DNA from: Corynebacterium diphtheriae
GTDB lineage: Bacteria > Actinomycetota > Actinomycetes > Mycobacteriales > Mycobacteriaceae
Assembly (NCBI RefSeq): GCF_001457455.1
Contig: NZ_LN831026.1
Span: forward strand, 558,001 to 622,000
Reading direction: 5' to 3'
DNA length: 64,000 bases
Part shown: in pieces, positions 9,320-18,605 of the stretch
Layout of the letters: every line of letters begins with the position of its first letter
How positions within the stretch are numbered: the stretch's first letter is position 1
Translations under genes and position numbers: made by a program
Notes under the pieces: model-generated
The model's input: the letters and a program-made list of their open reading frames with translations, nothing else
What the model was told of the DNA's origin: nothing
Databases searched by the model: none

Positions 9320-10084
9320 TTAATCCGTTACTGGTGCGAAGGTGCGTCGATACGCTCCGGCTGCCGATTCCGAGTCACATACGATAACCACATGCGCCGA
9401 GAATCCTGTTTTCCTGGCGGCTGCTAGCTCCTCGCTGAGGATTTGGGCCTCCATTCCCGCGGGGTACCCTAACGGTCCTGTTAGTTGGGAAGGAATCGTC
9501 AATTCCTTCCAATCCCTTCCCGCAGCGGTGGCAAAAATATTTCGGAAACACTGACGTAATAATTCGATACTTTCGCCTCGCGCTGCCAAATTAAGCTGTG
9601 GGGTCACAATGTGAATAAGCCATGGCGTGGGAAGCAAAAAACCGCTTGTAACGTACGCAGATCCTACCTCTATGTGCTCGTGGGATTCTTTGAGCAGTCG
9701 TGCGCATTCAAGGCGAAGACCGAAACCAGCGCGTTGATGGATTCGGGCCGCGAGATCGCTTATCGACGGCGACGTCGGCCCAATCAACGTTTGAGTAGCC
9801 GGCACCACCATTGCCGAAAATGGCAACTCTGTGATGTCTCCTACCATGACTGTAGCCGCAGGCGTGGTGGCTTTGAGGAAAGCTGATTGGGCCTCTTGGA
9901 GTTCTTGAGAAGCCGCGCGCGGATCACGCATATTCACCATCGCAGCGATACTAGAAAGTGTGTGTTGGAAAGAATCGTCGATTCCTTCCGATACAACAAT
10001 GGCATTTCGGGGATCGTCGGCTTCTAGGGCGTGGAGAAAATTCCGTGCTGCTGTTACTTGAGCGTCGGTGGGGCTATTGGTCAT
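9320..10084 (-). CDS. macrodomain-like protein carrying two palindromic-element copies
   Basis: Residues from about 80 on follow the macrodomain (ADP-ribose binding/hydrolase) pattern: VGDITELPFSAMVVPAT in place of GDIT...VNAAN, AARIHQRAGFGLRLECARLL, then GSAYVTSGFLLPTPWLIHIV. The usual Asn-Asn loop is replaced, so catalysis is uncertain. Two palindromic copies lie in the frame: GGAAAGAATCGTCGATTCC encodes EGIDDSFQ near the N-terminus, and a degraded copy encodes WKELTIPSQ near the C-terminus. It converges on pyc. The function is an assignment by pattern only; an ADP-ribose-related role is inferred. Confidence 0.65.
   Translation of the reverse strand: MTNSPTDAQVTAARNFLHALEADDPRNAIVVSEGIDDSFQHTLSSIAAMVNMRDPRAASQELQEAQSAFLKATTPAATVMVGDITELPFSAMVVPATQTLIGPTSPSISDLAARIHQRAGFGLRLECARLLKESHEHIEVGSAYVTSGFLLPTPWLIHIVTPQLNLAARGESIELLRQCFRNIFATAAGRDWKELTIPSQLTGPLGYPAGMEAQILSEELAAARKTGFSAHVVIVCDSESAAGAYRRTFAPVTD
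9488..9510. repeat. palindromic element copy A (degenerate, intragenic)
   Basis: GGAAGGAAT and ATTCCTTCC pair around a 5-base centre that has drifted from the consensus (CGTCA instead of CGTCG). It lies in the macrodomain gene and is read as KELTIPS. Confidence 0.6.
9967..9989. repeat. palindromic element copy B (intragenic)
   Basis: GGAAAGAATCG-T-CGATTCCTTCC, an almost perfect 23-bp palindrome, lies in the same macrodomain gene as copy A but is read in a different frame (EGIDDSF). Confidence 0.75.
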
Positions 10085-10098
10085 AGCGCCTTATTGTA

Positions 10099-10473
10099 TT
10101 AGTTACTGATGTTGATTCCGTGTGCGGTGCACCAGCGGGTGATGGGGCCGCGGATTTCGGTGACTGCGTCACCGACTGTTTTGGGGGTGAGAACGGGATC
10201 GTTGGGGAGTTTGCGGTTGAGGTCGCCCACGGGGGCGATGTCGAGAACAGTGGCGGTGTCGGTGATGTGAAGTGCAGCGAGTGCGATCATTTCGACGTTT
10301 GTTTGTTCGCAGACTGCCCATGTGTAGATGGTGTCGTGGTCCCAAGCGGTGCGGGCTTCGTCGACGGTGAGGTGGGCGTCGACAAGCTGGAGGGCGGGGG
10401 AGTCGTCGATTCTTTCGTCGTTGTGGAGTGGGCGTGCGTAGAAGCGGCCGCCGTTGATTTCGGTTGGTTCCAT
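10099..10473 (-). CDS. conserved small protein of unknown function
   Basis: This 124-residue acidic protein begins MEPTEINGGRFYARPL, faintly like the first strand of GNAT acetyltransferases, but no acetyl-CoA loop follows, so I do not assign it. The ATG at 10473 is chosen because a -10 box (TACACT on the minus strand) lies 7 bp upstream, which predicts a leaderless message; the upstream ATG at 10503 would precede this promoter. A partial palindromic element is read as ERIDDSP within it. It lies between the macrodomain gene and the accBC terminator. Confidence 0.6.
   Translation of the reverse strand: MEPTEINGGRFYARPLHNDERIDDSPALQLVDAHLTVDEARTAWDHDTIYTWAVCEQTNVEMIALAALHITDTATVLDIAPVGDLNRKLPNDPVLTPKTVGDAVTEIRGPITRWCTAHGINISN
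10396..10416. repeat. palindromic element copy C (partial, intragenic)
   Basis: AGTCGTCGATTCTTTCG keeps the core and one arm of the dispersed palindrome. It lies inside the small unknown gene and is read as ERIDDSP, the same frame as copy B. Confidence 0.45.
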
Positions 10474-10480
10474 GTCACAT

Positions 10481-10486
10481 AGTGTA
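10481..10486 (-). promoter_or_regulatory. -10 box giving a leaderless transcript
   Basis: TACACT on the minus strand stands 7 bp before the ATG at 10473 of the small unknown protein, and no ribosome site is present. Confidence 0.5.
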
Positions 10487-10545
10487 AAGCTTTTCTCGAA
10501 CACTGTTCAGTAGTTTTGGGGCGACAGTGTGAAAGTAAAACAAAA

Positions 10546-10592
10546 GTGGGCCTTCCCACGGTACTACTTGAGTACCTGCGGGAAGGTCCACG
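10546..10592 (-). terminator. terminator of accBC
   Basis: On the minus strand a long imperfect stem pairs GGACCTTCCC with GGGAAGGCCC, holds an inner GGTACT/AGTACC, and is followed by CTTTTGTTTTAC. It lies about 80 bp past the accBC stop. Confidence 0.75.
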
Positions 10593-10602
10593 TGGGGTGA
10601 CG

Positions 10603-10658
10603 TCAGGCTCGTAATGTCAGCGCAGTAAGGCAGTAAGCCAGCGAGGTGACGAGCCTGA
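10603..10658. repeat. 10-bp inverted repeat behind accBC
   Basis: TCAGGCTCGT and ACGAGCCTGA are separated by 36 bp, between the accBC stop and its terminator. It may be an mRNA 3'-end stem; no function is evident. Confidence 0.4.
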
Positions 10659-10674
10659 GCCTTCTTAAGGGCGC

Positions 10675-12459
10675 TTAGGCGTCTTTGATTTCGAGGAGAA
10701 CTTGGCCCTTGGTCACACCTTCGCCGGCAGCGATGGCTAGGCCGGTGACAACACCGGACTTGTGTGCCTTGACGGGGTTTTCCATCTTCATTGCTTCGAG
10801 GACGACGACGGTGTCGCCTTCAGCTACTTCGGCGCCTTCTTCGGCGTTGATCTTGATGACGGTGCCCTGCATTGGTGCTGCAACAGCGTCGCCAGAGATG
10901 GCAGCCTTGGAGCCACCTGCGCGGCGCTTCTTGGCTTTCTTCTTTGGTGCACCTGCTCCGCCGCCGAGTGCGAGGTCGCCTGGTAGTGCGATTTCTACGC
11001 GGCGGCCGTCGATTTCCACGACAACTTTCTGGGATGGCAGTGCTGCTTCTTCATCATCCACATCTGTTGGGTCGACGTATGGCTCGATAGGGTTGTTCCA
11101 CTCTTCTTCGATCCACTTGGTGTAGACCTCGAATTTTTCGCCGTCGCCGATGAAGGCTGGGTTTTCCACGATGTGGCGGTGGAATGGCAAGACGGTAGGC
11201 ATGCCTTCGACGACGTACTCATTAAGAGCGCGGGATGCGCGTTGGAGTGCTTCGTCACGGGTTTCTCCGAAGACGATGAGCTTGGCGAGCATGGAGTCGA
11301 ATTGGCCGCCGATGACGGAGCCTTCGACGATACCGGAGTCCATGCGCACACCTGGGCCGGAAGGCTCGATGTACTTGGTGACCTTGCCTGGTGCGGGCAT
11401 GAAGTTTGAGCCTGCGTCTTCGCCGTTGATTCGGAATTCGAAGGCGTGTCCACGAGGGGTTGGGTCTTGTTTGATGTGGAGTTCTTTGCCTTCTGCGATG
11501 CGGAATTGCTCGCGTACCAAGTCGAGGCCGGTGGTGACCTCGGTGACGGGGTGTTCCACCTGGAGGCGGGTGTTGACCTCAAGGAAGGAGATCAGTCCGT
11601 CGGAGCCGACGAGGTACTCTACGGTGCCGGCACCGTAGTAACCAGCTTCTTTACAGATGGCTTTGGCGGATTCGTGAAGGCGGGTGCGCTGGTCGTCGGT
11701 AAGGAATGGGGCTGGTGCTTCTTCGACGAGCTTTTGGAATCGGCGCTGGAGGGAGCAGTCGCGGGTGCCTGCGACAACAACGTTGCCGTGCATATCTGCG
11801 ATGACTTGGCACTCGACGTGGCGTGCTTTGTCGAGGTAACGCTCGACGAAGCATTCGCCGCGACCGAAGGCTGCCACTGCCTCGCGGGTTGCGGATTCGT
11901 AGAGGTCGGCTACTTCATCCATGGTGTAGGCAACTTTCATGCCGCGTCCGCCGCCGCCGAATGCTGCCTTAATAGCGATGGGAAGTCCGTGTTCTTCTGC
12001 GAAGGCGACGACCTCGGAGGCGTCTTTGACTGGCTCTTTGGTGCCTGGTGCCATAGGTGCTTCGGCTTTAAGCGCGATGTGGCGTGCGGTGACTTTGTCG
12101 CCGAGGTCGCGGATGGACTGCGGCGATGGGCCGATCCAGATCAGGCCTGCATTGATAACTGCTTCGGCGAAGTCGCCGTTTTCAGAGAGGAAGCCATAGC
12201 CTGGGTGGATGGCGTCGGCGCCGGATTTCTTGGCCGCGTCGAGGATCTTGTCAAAGACAAGGTAGGACTCGGCGGAGGTTTGGCCACCTAGTGCAAATGC
12301 CTCGTCAGCCATGGAGACGAAAGGAGCGTCTGCATCGGGCTCTGCGTACACGGCGACGCTGGCGATGCCGGCATCGCGGGCTGCACGGATAACGCGGACG
12401 GCGATCTCACCGCGGTTTGCGATGAGCACCTTAGTGATCTTCTTCTGTTCCACAGACAC
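10675..12459 (-). CDS. accBC: acyl-CoA carboxylase alpha subunit (biotin carboxylase plus BCCP)
   Basis: This 594-residue protein joins biotin carboxylase (about 1-450: [40 protein letters not shown]) to a C-terminal biotinyl domain (EAMKMENPV with the target Lys) through a Lys/Gly linker. It carboxylates its biotin with ATP and bicarbonate and hands the group to beta subunits AccD1, AccD2 and others, with AccE, to make malonyl-CoA and the mycolate extender units. The start GTG 12459 follows AGGAGAG; longer upstream frames are unlikely. A promoter with an inverted repeat lies about 40 bp upstream. The length fits C. glutamicum AccBC (591). Confidence 0.96.
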   Translation of the reverse strand: MSVEQKKITKVLIANRGEIAVRVIRAARDAGIASVAVYAEPDADAPFVSMADEAFALGGQTSAESYLVFDKILDAAKKSGADAIHPGYGFLSENGDFAEAVINAGLIWIGPSPQSIRDLGDKVTARHIALKAEAPMAPGTKEPVKDASEVVAFAEEHGLPIAIKAAFGGGGRGMKVAYTMDEVADLYESATREAVAAFGRGECFVERYLDKARHVECQVIADMHGNVVVAGTRDCSLQRRFQKLVEEAPAPFLTDDQRTRLHESAKAICKEAGYYGAGTVEYLVGSDGLISFLEVNTRLQVEHPVTEVTTGLDLVREQFRIAEGKELHIKQDPTPRGHAFEFRINGEDAGSNFMPAPGKVTKYIEPSGPGVRMDSGIVEGSVIGGQFDSMLAKLIVFGETRDEALQRASRALNEYVVEGMPTVLPFHRHIVENPAFIGDGEKFEVYTKWIEEEWNNPIEPYVDPTDVDDEEAALPSQKVVVEIDGRRVEIALPGDLALGGGAGAPKKKAKKRRAGGSKAAISGDAVAAPMQGTVIKINAEEGAEVAEGDTVVVLEAMKMENPVKAHKSGVVTGLAIAAGEGVTKGQVLLEIKDA

Positions 12460-12495
12460 TGAAGCTCTCCTGGTTCTGATGAAAATTTTTGGGGC

Positions 12496-12550
12496 TGGTG
12501 TAGCAATTCTAGGGGCGTGGCATGACATCTTGCTATAGGTTGCTACACCA
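12496..12550 (-). promoter_or_regulatory. accBC promoter with 11-bp inverted repeat
   Basis: TAGAAT on the minus strand (12506-12511) is a good -10 box placing the start of transcription about 40 bp before accBC. It is flanked by a perfect inverted repeat, TGGTGTAGCAA (12496-12506) and TTGCTACACCA (12540-12550). The spacing suits looping or paired regulator binding; the regulator is unknown. Confidence 0.5.
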
Positions 12551-12656
12551 TTGTCAGTCGTTTGAGTGCCCGACATTAAAAGTAAGATGGTCTACATAGT
12601 GCACTTAATGCGGTAGGCATCACATATTCTTCCACATTAGGTAGCCATTGAACGGC

Positions 12657-12688
12657 AAATTCCTCGGAAGAATTGCTCCCGAGGAATT
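12657..12688. terminator. hairpin after thtR
   Basis: AATTCCTCGG pairs with CCGAGGAATT around an 11-base loop, about 30 bp past the thtR stop. The T-rich side is better on the plus strand, so its strength for thtR is uncertain. Confidence 0.55.
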
Positions 12689-12715
12689 CATTTTATAGTC
12701 AAAACTATTATTTTT

Positions 12716-13597
12716 CTAGGGTGCCACGCCGGGCTCTTCGCCTTTCGCGATAGGCATGCGAATCATGTTGCCCCATTCGGCCCAAGATCCGTCGTAAGTG
12801 CGGGCAATGTCGTGTCCAAGCAGGTACTTTAGGACGAACCAAGTGTGTGCTGCGCGGTCGCCTACTTGACAGTAGGTGACGGTTTCGGCATTTTTGTCGA
12901 GTCCACCGTAGATCTCACTGAGTTCGGAAAAGGAGCGGAACCGGCTGTTCGGGTGTACTGACTTATTCCATGGAATGTTCACTGCGGTTGGGATATGGCC
13001 GCTCCGTAACACCCCAGATGAGGGGTAATCATTGTCTGTGGTGCCCGCATATTCGGATTCACTGCGGACGTCGATAAGCTGTTGCGTGCCCAGTTTGCTC
13101 ACGAGCTCGTCGACAAAAATGCGCGCTGGTGCGCTGGTATCGGTGACAACGGGGTAGCCGGTTGCGGGGTACTCCGGAACGGCATACGAGGTGTCGCGTT
13201 CTTCGGCCATCCATGCGTCTCGGCCACCGTTGAGGATACGGACATCCTCATGGCCGAAGAGCTCGAAGATCCATAGGGTAAAGGTTGCCCACCAGTTGGA
13301 CTTGTCGCCGTAGATCACTACGGTGTCGTCTCGGGCGATGCCTTTAGCGTCCATGAGCGCTGCGAAATCCTTGGCGCTGATGTAATCGCGGATGGTGGCG
13401 TCGTTAAGGTCTTTGGCCCAGTCGATGCGTACGGCACCGGGGATGTGTCCGATGTCGTAGAGGAGTGAGTCCTCGTCGGATTCCACAACGCGAAGGCCTT
13501 TAGTGCCTAGGCGAGCGCTCAGCCACGAGGCGGAGACGAGCTTTTCGGGGTGTGCGTACTCCTGGAACTGTGGGTGTGGATCGAATGGTGCTGGCAT
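12716..13597 (-). CDS. thtR: thiosulfate sulfurtransferase (tandem rhodanese)
   Basis: This 293-residue cytoplasmic protein has two rhodanese domains: an inactive N-terminal one (about 20-135, [25 protein letters not shown]) and a catalytic C-terminal one (about 160-285) with the persulfide-forming Cys in TYCQVGDRA. It moves sulfur from thiosulfate or a similar donor to a thiophilic acceptor. It resembles mycobacterial SseA (CxxGExxxHTWFVL pattern). The ATG at 13597 is chosen because GAAGG lies 5 bp before it; the upstream ATG at 13612 lacks such a site. It is transcribed alone, after accBC in the same direction. Confidence 0.88.
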   Translation of the reverse strand: MPAPFDPHPQFQEYAHPEKLVSASWLSARLGTKGLRVVESDEDSLLYDIGHIPGAVRIDWAKDLNDATIRDYISAKDFAALMDAKGIARDDTVVIYGDKSNWWATFTLWIFELFGHEDVRILNGGRDAWMAEERDTSYAVPEYPATGYPVVTDTSAPARIFVDELVSKLGTQQLIDVRSESEYAGTTDNDYPSSGVLRSGHIPTAVNIPWNKSVHPNSRFRSFSELSEIYGGLDKNAETVTYCQVGDRAAHTWFVLKYLLGHDIARTYDGSWAEWGNMIRMPIAKGEEPGVAP

Positions 13598-14193
13598 TTT
13601 TACCTTCTTCAATGACTAAACGGTGACGCGCAATCGCTGAAAGATTCCACTATGGCAGTGGGCTGGCGTGAAAAGTCACGGGGTTGACCCACCTTTAAGC
13701 AATATTGTCACAACGTGGCAGCTCAGTTGATTGTTCCATACAAAGTTCACATTGTGAGCAGTCTTACAGCTGCCATTATTCTTTCTTTATGCATTGCGGC
13801 CGCGCATAGCCTACCGCACGTGAGCTGAGCTGTGTAGCTAGCTCGGTAAAAGTATCGCTGAGCAGGGAAATATTGGACCAAAGTGGTCAGTGCTTATCGA
13901 CGTTCCCCATGTCCGCACTCATCCCCTAGATATAAGGATGAGCTTGTAGTTTGTGTGTTGTTGATTACTCCTTAGTGTGTTCTATCCCCTAGGAGTGAGA
14001 TGTTTAATAGCATCAGCTTTGAGGCGCTCACTCAGTAAAAGCCGGTATGTCTAGCGTGGCCGCACTGCCAAGCTCCTCGGATGTTGTATCGCGGTATATT
14101 CGCGTCCTATTTTGTGGCTGATTTCTTATGCGCGAAGGCGGTTGTTCTTTGCAGAAGGAAGATTCCCACATAACACCCCGAAAGGTTCATAAA
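13598..14193. other. divergent regulatory region thtR / Cj0069-like gene
   Basis: About 600 bp without a supported gene. It contains two copies of ATCCCCTAG (near 13920 and 13985) and a TATATT-like -10 near 14095 for the plus-strand gene. I see no RNA gene or strong hairpin. Confidence 0.35.
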
Positions 14194-15252
14194 TTGCACA
14201 AGAGCATTGTTGTCTTCGAGGTCGAAGGCGGAAACGATAAGCAGTTTAACGGTCACCGTAAAGACACGCTTCCTATCGTTGATGCCATCAAGGAAAAGGG
14301 CTGGCACGCTGAGGTTGTGTTCTACCGTCCTGAGTGGAGCGAAGGCCTGTTCGAGTATGTTTCTCAGAACTTCGACGGCTACATTTCTCGTGTTAACCCA
14401 GGCAACATTCCTGGCGGCGAGAAGGGCTACTTTGATCTGCTGACCAAGCTGTCTGAGGCTGGCCTTGTGGGTATGTCTACCCCAGCTGAGATGATGGCTT
14501 ATGGCGCAAAGGACGCCTTGGTCAAGCTCAATGACACTGATTTGGTTCCTTCCGATACCGCTGCTTACTACGACGTGGAGACCTTCCACAACACCTTCCC
14601 AACCTCGCTTTCTTATGGTGAGCGCGTTCTCAAGCAAAACCGTGGCTCCACGGGTTCGGGCATCTGGCGTGTGCAGCTTGAAGACAAGGAGCTTGCTGCG
14701 TCGGTAGCACCAGGTACTGCGTTGCCACTGGATACCAAGCTGCGCTGCACCGAGGCGGTTGATAACCACACCGAGATCCGTGAGCTCGGTGAGTTCATGA
14801 ACTTCTGTGACCAGTACATCGTCGGCGACAACGGCATGCTCGTTGATATGCGCTTCATGCCTCGCATTGTCGAGGGCGAAATCCGCATCTTGATGGTTGG
14901 CCCACACCCCGTCTTCGTGGTGCACAAAAAGCCGGCCGCTGGTGGCGACAACTTCTCAGCAACCTTGTTCTCCGGCGCAAAGTACACCTACGACAAGCCA
15001 GAGGCATGGCAGGAGCTCGTCGACATGTTCGCAGCTGCTCGCCCTGTGATCGCTGAAAAGCTTGGTGGCGACAACATCCCGCTGATCTGGACCGCAGACT
15101 TCATGCTCGCTGATGGCGAGAACGGCGAGGACACCTACGTTCTCGGCGAGATCAACTGCTCATGCGTGGGCTTCACCTCTGAGCTGGACATGGGCATCCA
15201 GGAGCTCGTTGCTCAGGAAGCCGTCGAGCGCGTGGAAAAGAAGCACGCATAA
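14194..15252 (+). CDS. Cj0069-family protein (ATP-grasp-like)
   Basis: This is a conserved 352-residue protein of the Cj0069 family. Features suggest an ATP-grasp-like fold: an N-terminal alpha/beta part (SIVVFEVEGGND), then VLKQNRGSTGSGIWRVQL like an ATP-binding glycine-rich loop, and a C-terminal LGEINCSCVGF resembling the metal-binding EXN. The reaction is unknown. The start TTG 14194 is preferred as it follows CGAAAGG and gives MHKSIVVFE; ATG 14128 adds 22 residues of unlike composition. It is a single gene ending in a hairpin. Confidence 0.75.
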   Translation: MHKSIVVFEVEGGNDKQFNGHRKDTLPIVDAIKEKGWHAEVVFYRPEWSEGLFEYVSQNFDGYISRVNPGNIPGGEKGYFDLLTKLSEAGLVGMSTPAEMMAYGAKDALVKLNDTDLVPSDTAAYYDVETFHNTFPTSLSYGERVLKQNRGSTGSGIWRVQLEDKELAASVAPGTALPLDTKLRCTEAVDNHTEIRELGEFMNFCDQYIVGDNGMLVDMRFMPRIVEGEIRILMVGPHPVFVVHKKPAAGGDNFSATLFSGAKYTYDKPEAWQELVDMFAAARPVIAEKLGGDNIPLIWTADFMLADGENGEDTYVLGEINCSCVGFTSELDMGIQELVAQEAVERVEKKHA

Positions 15253-15275
15253 ACGTTTTCGTTACGTATAAGCGT

Positions 15276-15330
15276 AAGCGGCGTACGCCCTTATTCTCTC
15301 GATGGGGAGACAAAAGGTGGTGCGCCGCTT
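15276..15330 (+). terminator. terminator after the Cj0069-family gene
   Basis: AAGCGGCG pairs with CGCCGCTT over a structured loop and is followed by TCGTGCTTTT, starting about 25 bp after the stop codon. Confidence 0.6.
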
Positions 15331-15446
15331 TCGTGCTTTTCGACGCCTCCCCGCGTAACGTGTCTTTCGTATTCCACGATGTGCATTGGTTAAAATATTG
15401 AGGTTATTTTCTACACAACGATCAATTCTAAGACGCGAGATTTCCG

Positions 15447-17564
15447 GTGCCGCAACCTAAAACTCAACAATCTTCTAGGCCTTCGACTACTAAATACCGC
15501 TATGACCTTGATGGTCTACGCGGTATTGCTATTGCATTCGTGGTCATCTTCCACGTGTTTGTGGGCCGTGTGTCGGGTGGCGTGGATGTTTTCCTCTTGC
15601 TGTCGGGCTATTTTTTCCTTGGTTCGCAGCTGCGTTATGCCGCTAAACCGAATGCCAGCTTGAACCCGTGGTGGCCGTTGTGGCGAACGATTCGTCGACT
15701 CCTTCCAGCACTCATGGTGGTGCTGATGTCTACGGTGCTGATTATTGAGTCAGCGATCCCCGAGCTTCGCACCACAAATGTTGCGGATCAGGTGCTGGCT
15801 AGCGTGGGGTATTACCAAAACTGGGAGTTAAGTGCGCAGGGCTCTGCCTATGGTGCAGCCTCCAGTGTGGTCAGTCCGTTGCAGCATCTGTGGTCGATGT
15901 CTGTGCAGGGACAGTTTTATCTGGCGGCGATTGCGTTCGCCCTGTTTGTATCTGTGGTGTTGAAGCTGCGGCGTCGACGCGGCCATGAAGCCGAGCGGGT
16001 GCGTCATTTGGCCGGTATTCCGCTGATCGCGGTGACGGTGGCGTCGTTGAGCTATGCGGTGTACTTGCATCCGGTGGATCAGCCACTGAATTATTATTCC
16101 ACGTGGTCGCGTGTGTGGGAGCTGACGCTCGGCGCGGTACTTGTGTTGTACGCCGATAAGATTCGGTTCAGTCGCGTCGTGGGCGTGGTGTTGACATACC
16201 TAGGCCTAGCGATGGTGTTGACCACCGGCTTGCTTTTCGACGGCGCCCAAGTATTCCCAGGTCCTGGCGCTTTATATCCTCTGGGCGGCGCTGCAATGGT
16301 CATCCTTGGGCAAGGCCACGGCGCTGGCTGGATGAAGAGCCGTTTCATGCTGTGGCTTGGTTCGATCGCGTACCCGTTGTACCTGTGGCACTGGCCGCTG
16401 TTGATTATGTCCACGATTTATCTTGGACTCGATCGTCCAAGTACTGGACTCGGTATCTCGGTGATTGCGGTGTCGGTCGTTTTGGCACACCTGACGCACA
16501 AGCTCATCGAGGAACCTTTCAAACAGCATGCCAAACGCCCCGAACGCCAAGCGCGTCGAGTGCGTAGTGCGGCAGCGACGTTGCGTAAGGCAACGGGGGC
16601 TACGCGTGCGCTCGCCGGCGTAGTGGTTCTTGCGCTGTGCGGGACAGCATTGTGGATTCCTTCCGTATGGCAAAAGGAAGTACAGGCGCTGTCGAAGACT
16701 CAGCTGGATCCGGTGCTGTATCCGGGTGCGATGGCGTTGGTTGGCGGGCGTGTGCCGCAGGTGAAGTTTGCGCCGGATCCCTATGTTTTGGCTAATAGTT
16801 TGTCACCAGCGTGGACGGACGGCTGCATGTCGGAGCTTGACGACGACCCCACGAAGATCGCGAACGACAACTTCGGCGAGGAATACTGTGTTTATGGCGA
16901 CAAGAATGCCAAGAAGGTTGCCTATGTGATCGGTGGTTCCCATGCGGAGCAGTGGATGGCTGCGTTGGATCAGATCGGTCGCGATCATGGTCTGAAGATT
17001 ATTCCGATTGTGCGTCAGGGTTGTCCTGCGTTTGCCACGGAAGAAGACGGTGTATTTAGCGATGACTGTGCGACTTTTAACAAGGTCATGCTGGAGAAGG
17101 TCCGTAAGGATAAGCCTGATCTGGTGATTTCTAATTCCACGCGTCCGTTGCTGGAGAAGCTGCGCGGTTTGGACGAGGTTCCAGAAAGCTATCGCACGCT
17201 GTGGGCGGTTCTAGAAAAAGAAAAGATTCCGTTTATTGGTTTGCGGGATAATCCGTGGTTCTTGGATAAAGATGGCCAAGCGTGGCCCCTATCGCAGTGT
17301 ATTGCAAGCGGTGGCAGCATAATGGAATGTGGTAAGCCGCGGGAGGAAATTTATTCTCCTGTGGATCCCGCGGCACGTTTCTTGAAGTCCAAGACGATGA
17401 TCTCTATTGACACCGCCGACTGGTTCTGCCCGAATGGTTTTTGCCCCGGTGTGATCGGCAATATCTATGTTTATCGCGATGGCAACCACATTTCCGATGC
17501 CTACGCGTTGAGTCTTGTCCCACTGTTGTGGGAGAAGATGGAACCAGTGGTCTCCCAGCTTTAG
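15447..17564 (+). CDS. membrane acyltransferase (acyltransferase 3 plus SGNH domain)
   Basis: This 705-residue OafA/OatA-like protein starts with an acyltransferase-3 domain of about ten membrane helices (YDLDGLRGIAIAFVVIFH with the catalytic His, RRLLPAL), then a late membrane anchor at about 385-410 and an extracytoplasmic SGNH-type esterase domain (VIGGSHAEQWM, and a C-terminal DGNHISDAYA with the catalytic Asp-His). Such proteins move acyl groups across the membrane onto cell-surface sugars or lipids; the acceptor here is unknown. It begins at GTG 15447. Its TAG stop shares TTAG with the convergent DUF3151 gene. Confidence 0.88.
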   Translation: MPQPKTQQSSRPSTTKYRYDLDGLRGIAIAFVVIFHVFVGRVSGGVDVFLLLSGYFFLGSQLRYAAKPNASLNPWWPLWRTIRRLLPALMVVLMSTVLIIESAIPELRTTNVADQVLASVGYYQNWELSAQGSAYGAASSVVSPLQHLWSMSVQGQFYLAAIAFALFVSVVLKLRRRRGHEAERVRHLAGIPLIAVTVASLSYAVYLHPVDQPLNYYSTWSRVWELTLGAVLVLYADKIRFSRVVGVVLTYLGLAMVLTTGLLFDGAQVFPGPGALYPLGGAAMVILGQGHGAGWMKSRFMLWLGSIAYPLYLWHWPLLIMSTIYLGLDRPSTGLGISVIAVSVVLAHLTHKLIEEPFKQHAKRPERQARRVRSAAATLRKATGATRALAGVVVLALCGTALWIPSVWQKEVQALSKTQLDPVLYPGAMALVGGRVPQVKFAPDPYVLANSLSPAWTDGCMSELDDDPTKIANDNFGEEYCVYGDKNAKKVAYVIGGSHAEQWMAALDQIGRDHGLKIIPIVRQGCPAFATEEDGVFSDDCATFNKVMLEKVRKDKPDLVISNSTRPLLEKLRGLDEVPESYRTLWAVLEKEKIPFIGLRDNPWFLDKDGQAWPLSQCIASGGSIMECGKPREEIYSPVDPAARFLKSKTMISIDTADWFCPNGFCPGVIGNIYVYRDGNHISDAYALSLVPLLWEKMEPVVSQL

Positions 17565-17989
17565 GCTGGTGGAAGCAGCGTATCGACGCAGCTCTGGTCG
17601 GCGTCGAGAAGCATCTGGCGGCATCGCTCGTATTCGGCGGTGTCGCCAATTTTTTGTGAGGCTAAGGCAAGCGCGGCAATAGCACGCAGCACGCCTTGGT
17701 TTGGCTCGTGTGCAAATGGCACTGGCCCCCAACCTTTCCAACCGTTGGCGCGGAGGCGATCGAGGCTGCGGTGGTAGGCGGTTCGTGCGTAGGCGTAGGC
17801 GATGGCGCGTTGCTCATCACTGTGCGCTGTTGCAAGGGCTTTGTGTGCGAGTTGTGCCCACACGGATGGGCTTTCGGGGTGTTCAAGGGCGGTCGTAGCA
17901 GTGACTGCTTCGAGATCCATGCCGTCAAGCGCTGGGTCTTGCGGAAGCTGAACGGGTAAGGGAGCGAGCATATCGTTAAAAGCTGTCAT
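17561..17989 (-). CDS. DUF3151 family protein
   Basis: This 142-residue helical protein of the actinobacterial DUF3151 family (like M. tuberculosis Rv0360c) contains SPSVWAQLAHKALA, AYAYARTAYHRSLD and RANGWKGWGPVPFAHEPN, the conserved family core, and looks like a TPR-like small protein. The function is unknown. The ATG at 17989 lies 1 bp after the maf stop, so it is probably co-translated with maf. Longer upstream frames overlap maf and are rejected. Confidence 0.85.
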   Translation of the reverse strand: MTAFNDMLAPLPVQLPQDPALDGMDLEAVTATTALEHPESPSVWAQLAHKALATAHSDEQRAIAYAYARTAYHRSLDRLRANGWKGWGPVPFAHEPNQGVLRAIAALALASQKIGDTAEYERCRQMLLDADQSCVDTLLPPA

Positions 17990-17990
17990 A

Positions 17991-18587
17991 TTAGTTATTG
18001 TTCCAGAATTCGCTGACGTTGTAGCCTGCCGCATATAGCGCACGACGTACCACCGGCAGCGACAACCCGATAACGCTGGATGGATCGCCAGTAATGGAGT
18101 CGATAAACCAACCACCGATGGCCTCGAGCGTAAAAGCACCCGCACACTGCAAGGGCTCGCCGGTACGCGCATAGGCTTCAATATCGGCATCGTCGGCGTG
18201 GGCAAACGTGACAGTCGTTGTGGAGGTTTCTACATACCGACCGCGCGGGGTGATCACACAATGGCCGGTAATGAGTTCAGCGGTTTTACCATGCTGTTGT
18301 TTCCACCGTTCAATAGTCTTATCTACGGTGTGCGGTTTTCCTTGAAGGGCCCCATCAAGCAGCAGCATGGAATCACCCCCAATGACTACATCATCGGGGT
18401 AGTCGCCAGCAATAGCCTCGGCCTTGGCCTGCGCCAAGGCGGCGACTTTATCAGCAGGGCTACGCTCTACAAGGGAATCCAGCAGGGCGTCTTCATCAAC
18501 ATCTGCGGGGCACACGAGTGGTTCGACACCAGCGCTGCGCAGAATTGATAACCGAGATGGAGAAGATGAGGCGAGCACGATATTCAT
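17991..18587 (-). CDS. maf: Maf-like nucleotide pyrophosphatase
   Basis: This 198-residue Maf/YceF/YhdE-type house-cleaning enzyme hydrolyses non-canonical or excess nucleoside triphosphates to monophosphates. Signatures are IVLASSSPSRLSIL at the N-terminus, VIGGDSMLLLDG with the catalytic Asp, and the C-terminal GDPSSVIGLSLP. The ATG at 18587 is preferred over GTG 18593 because TACTAT lies 8 bp upstream of the ATG, predicting a leaderless start within the 12-bp gap after rbsK. The DUF3151 gene follows immediately. Confidence 0.92.
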   Translation of the reverse strand: MNIVLASSSPSRLSILRSAGVEPLVCPADVDEDALLDSLVERSPADKVAALAQAKAEAIAGDYPDDVVIGGDSMLLLDGALQGKPHTVDKTIERWKQQHGKTAELITGHCVITPRGRYVETSTTTVTFAHADDADIEAYARTGEPLQCAGAFTLEAIGGWFIDSITGDPSSVIGLSLPVVRRALYAAGYNVSEFWNNN

Positions 18588-18605
18588 GCTCACCTATAGT
18601 AGGCG

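Noticed and set aside
15684..15710. GATTCGTCGACTCCTTCC in the acyltransferase gene as an element copy
   Set aside because: It codes for the conserved RRLLPAL motif of acyltransferase 3 and has no palindromic arms.
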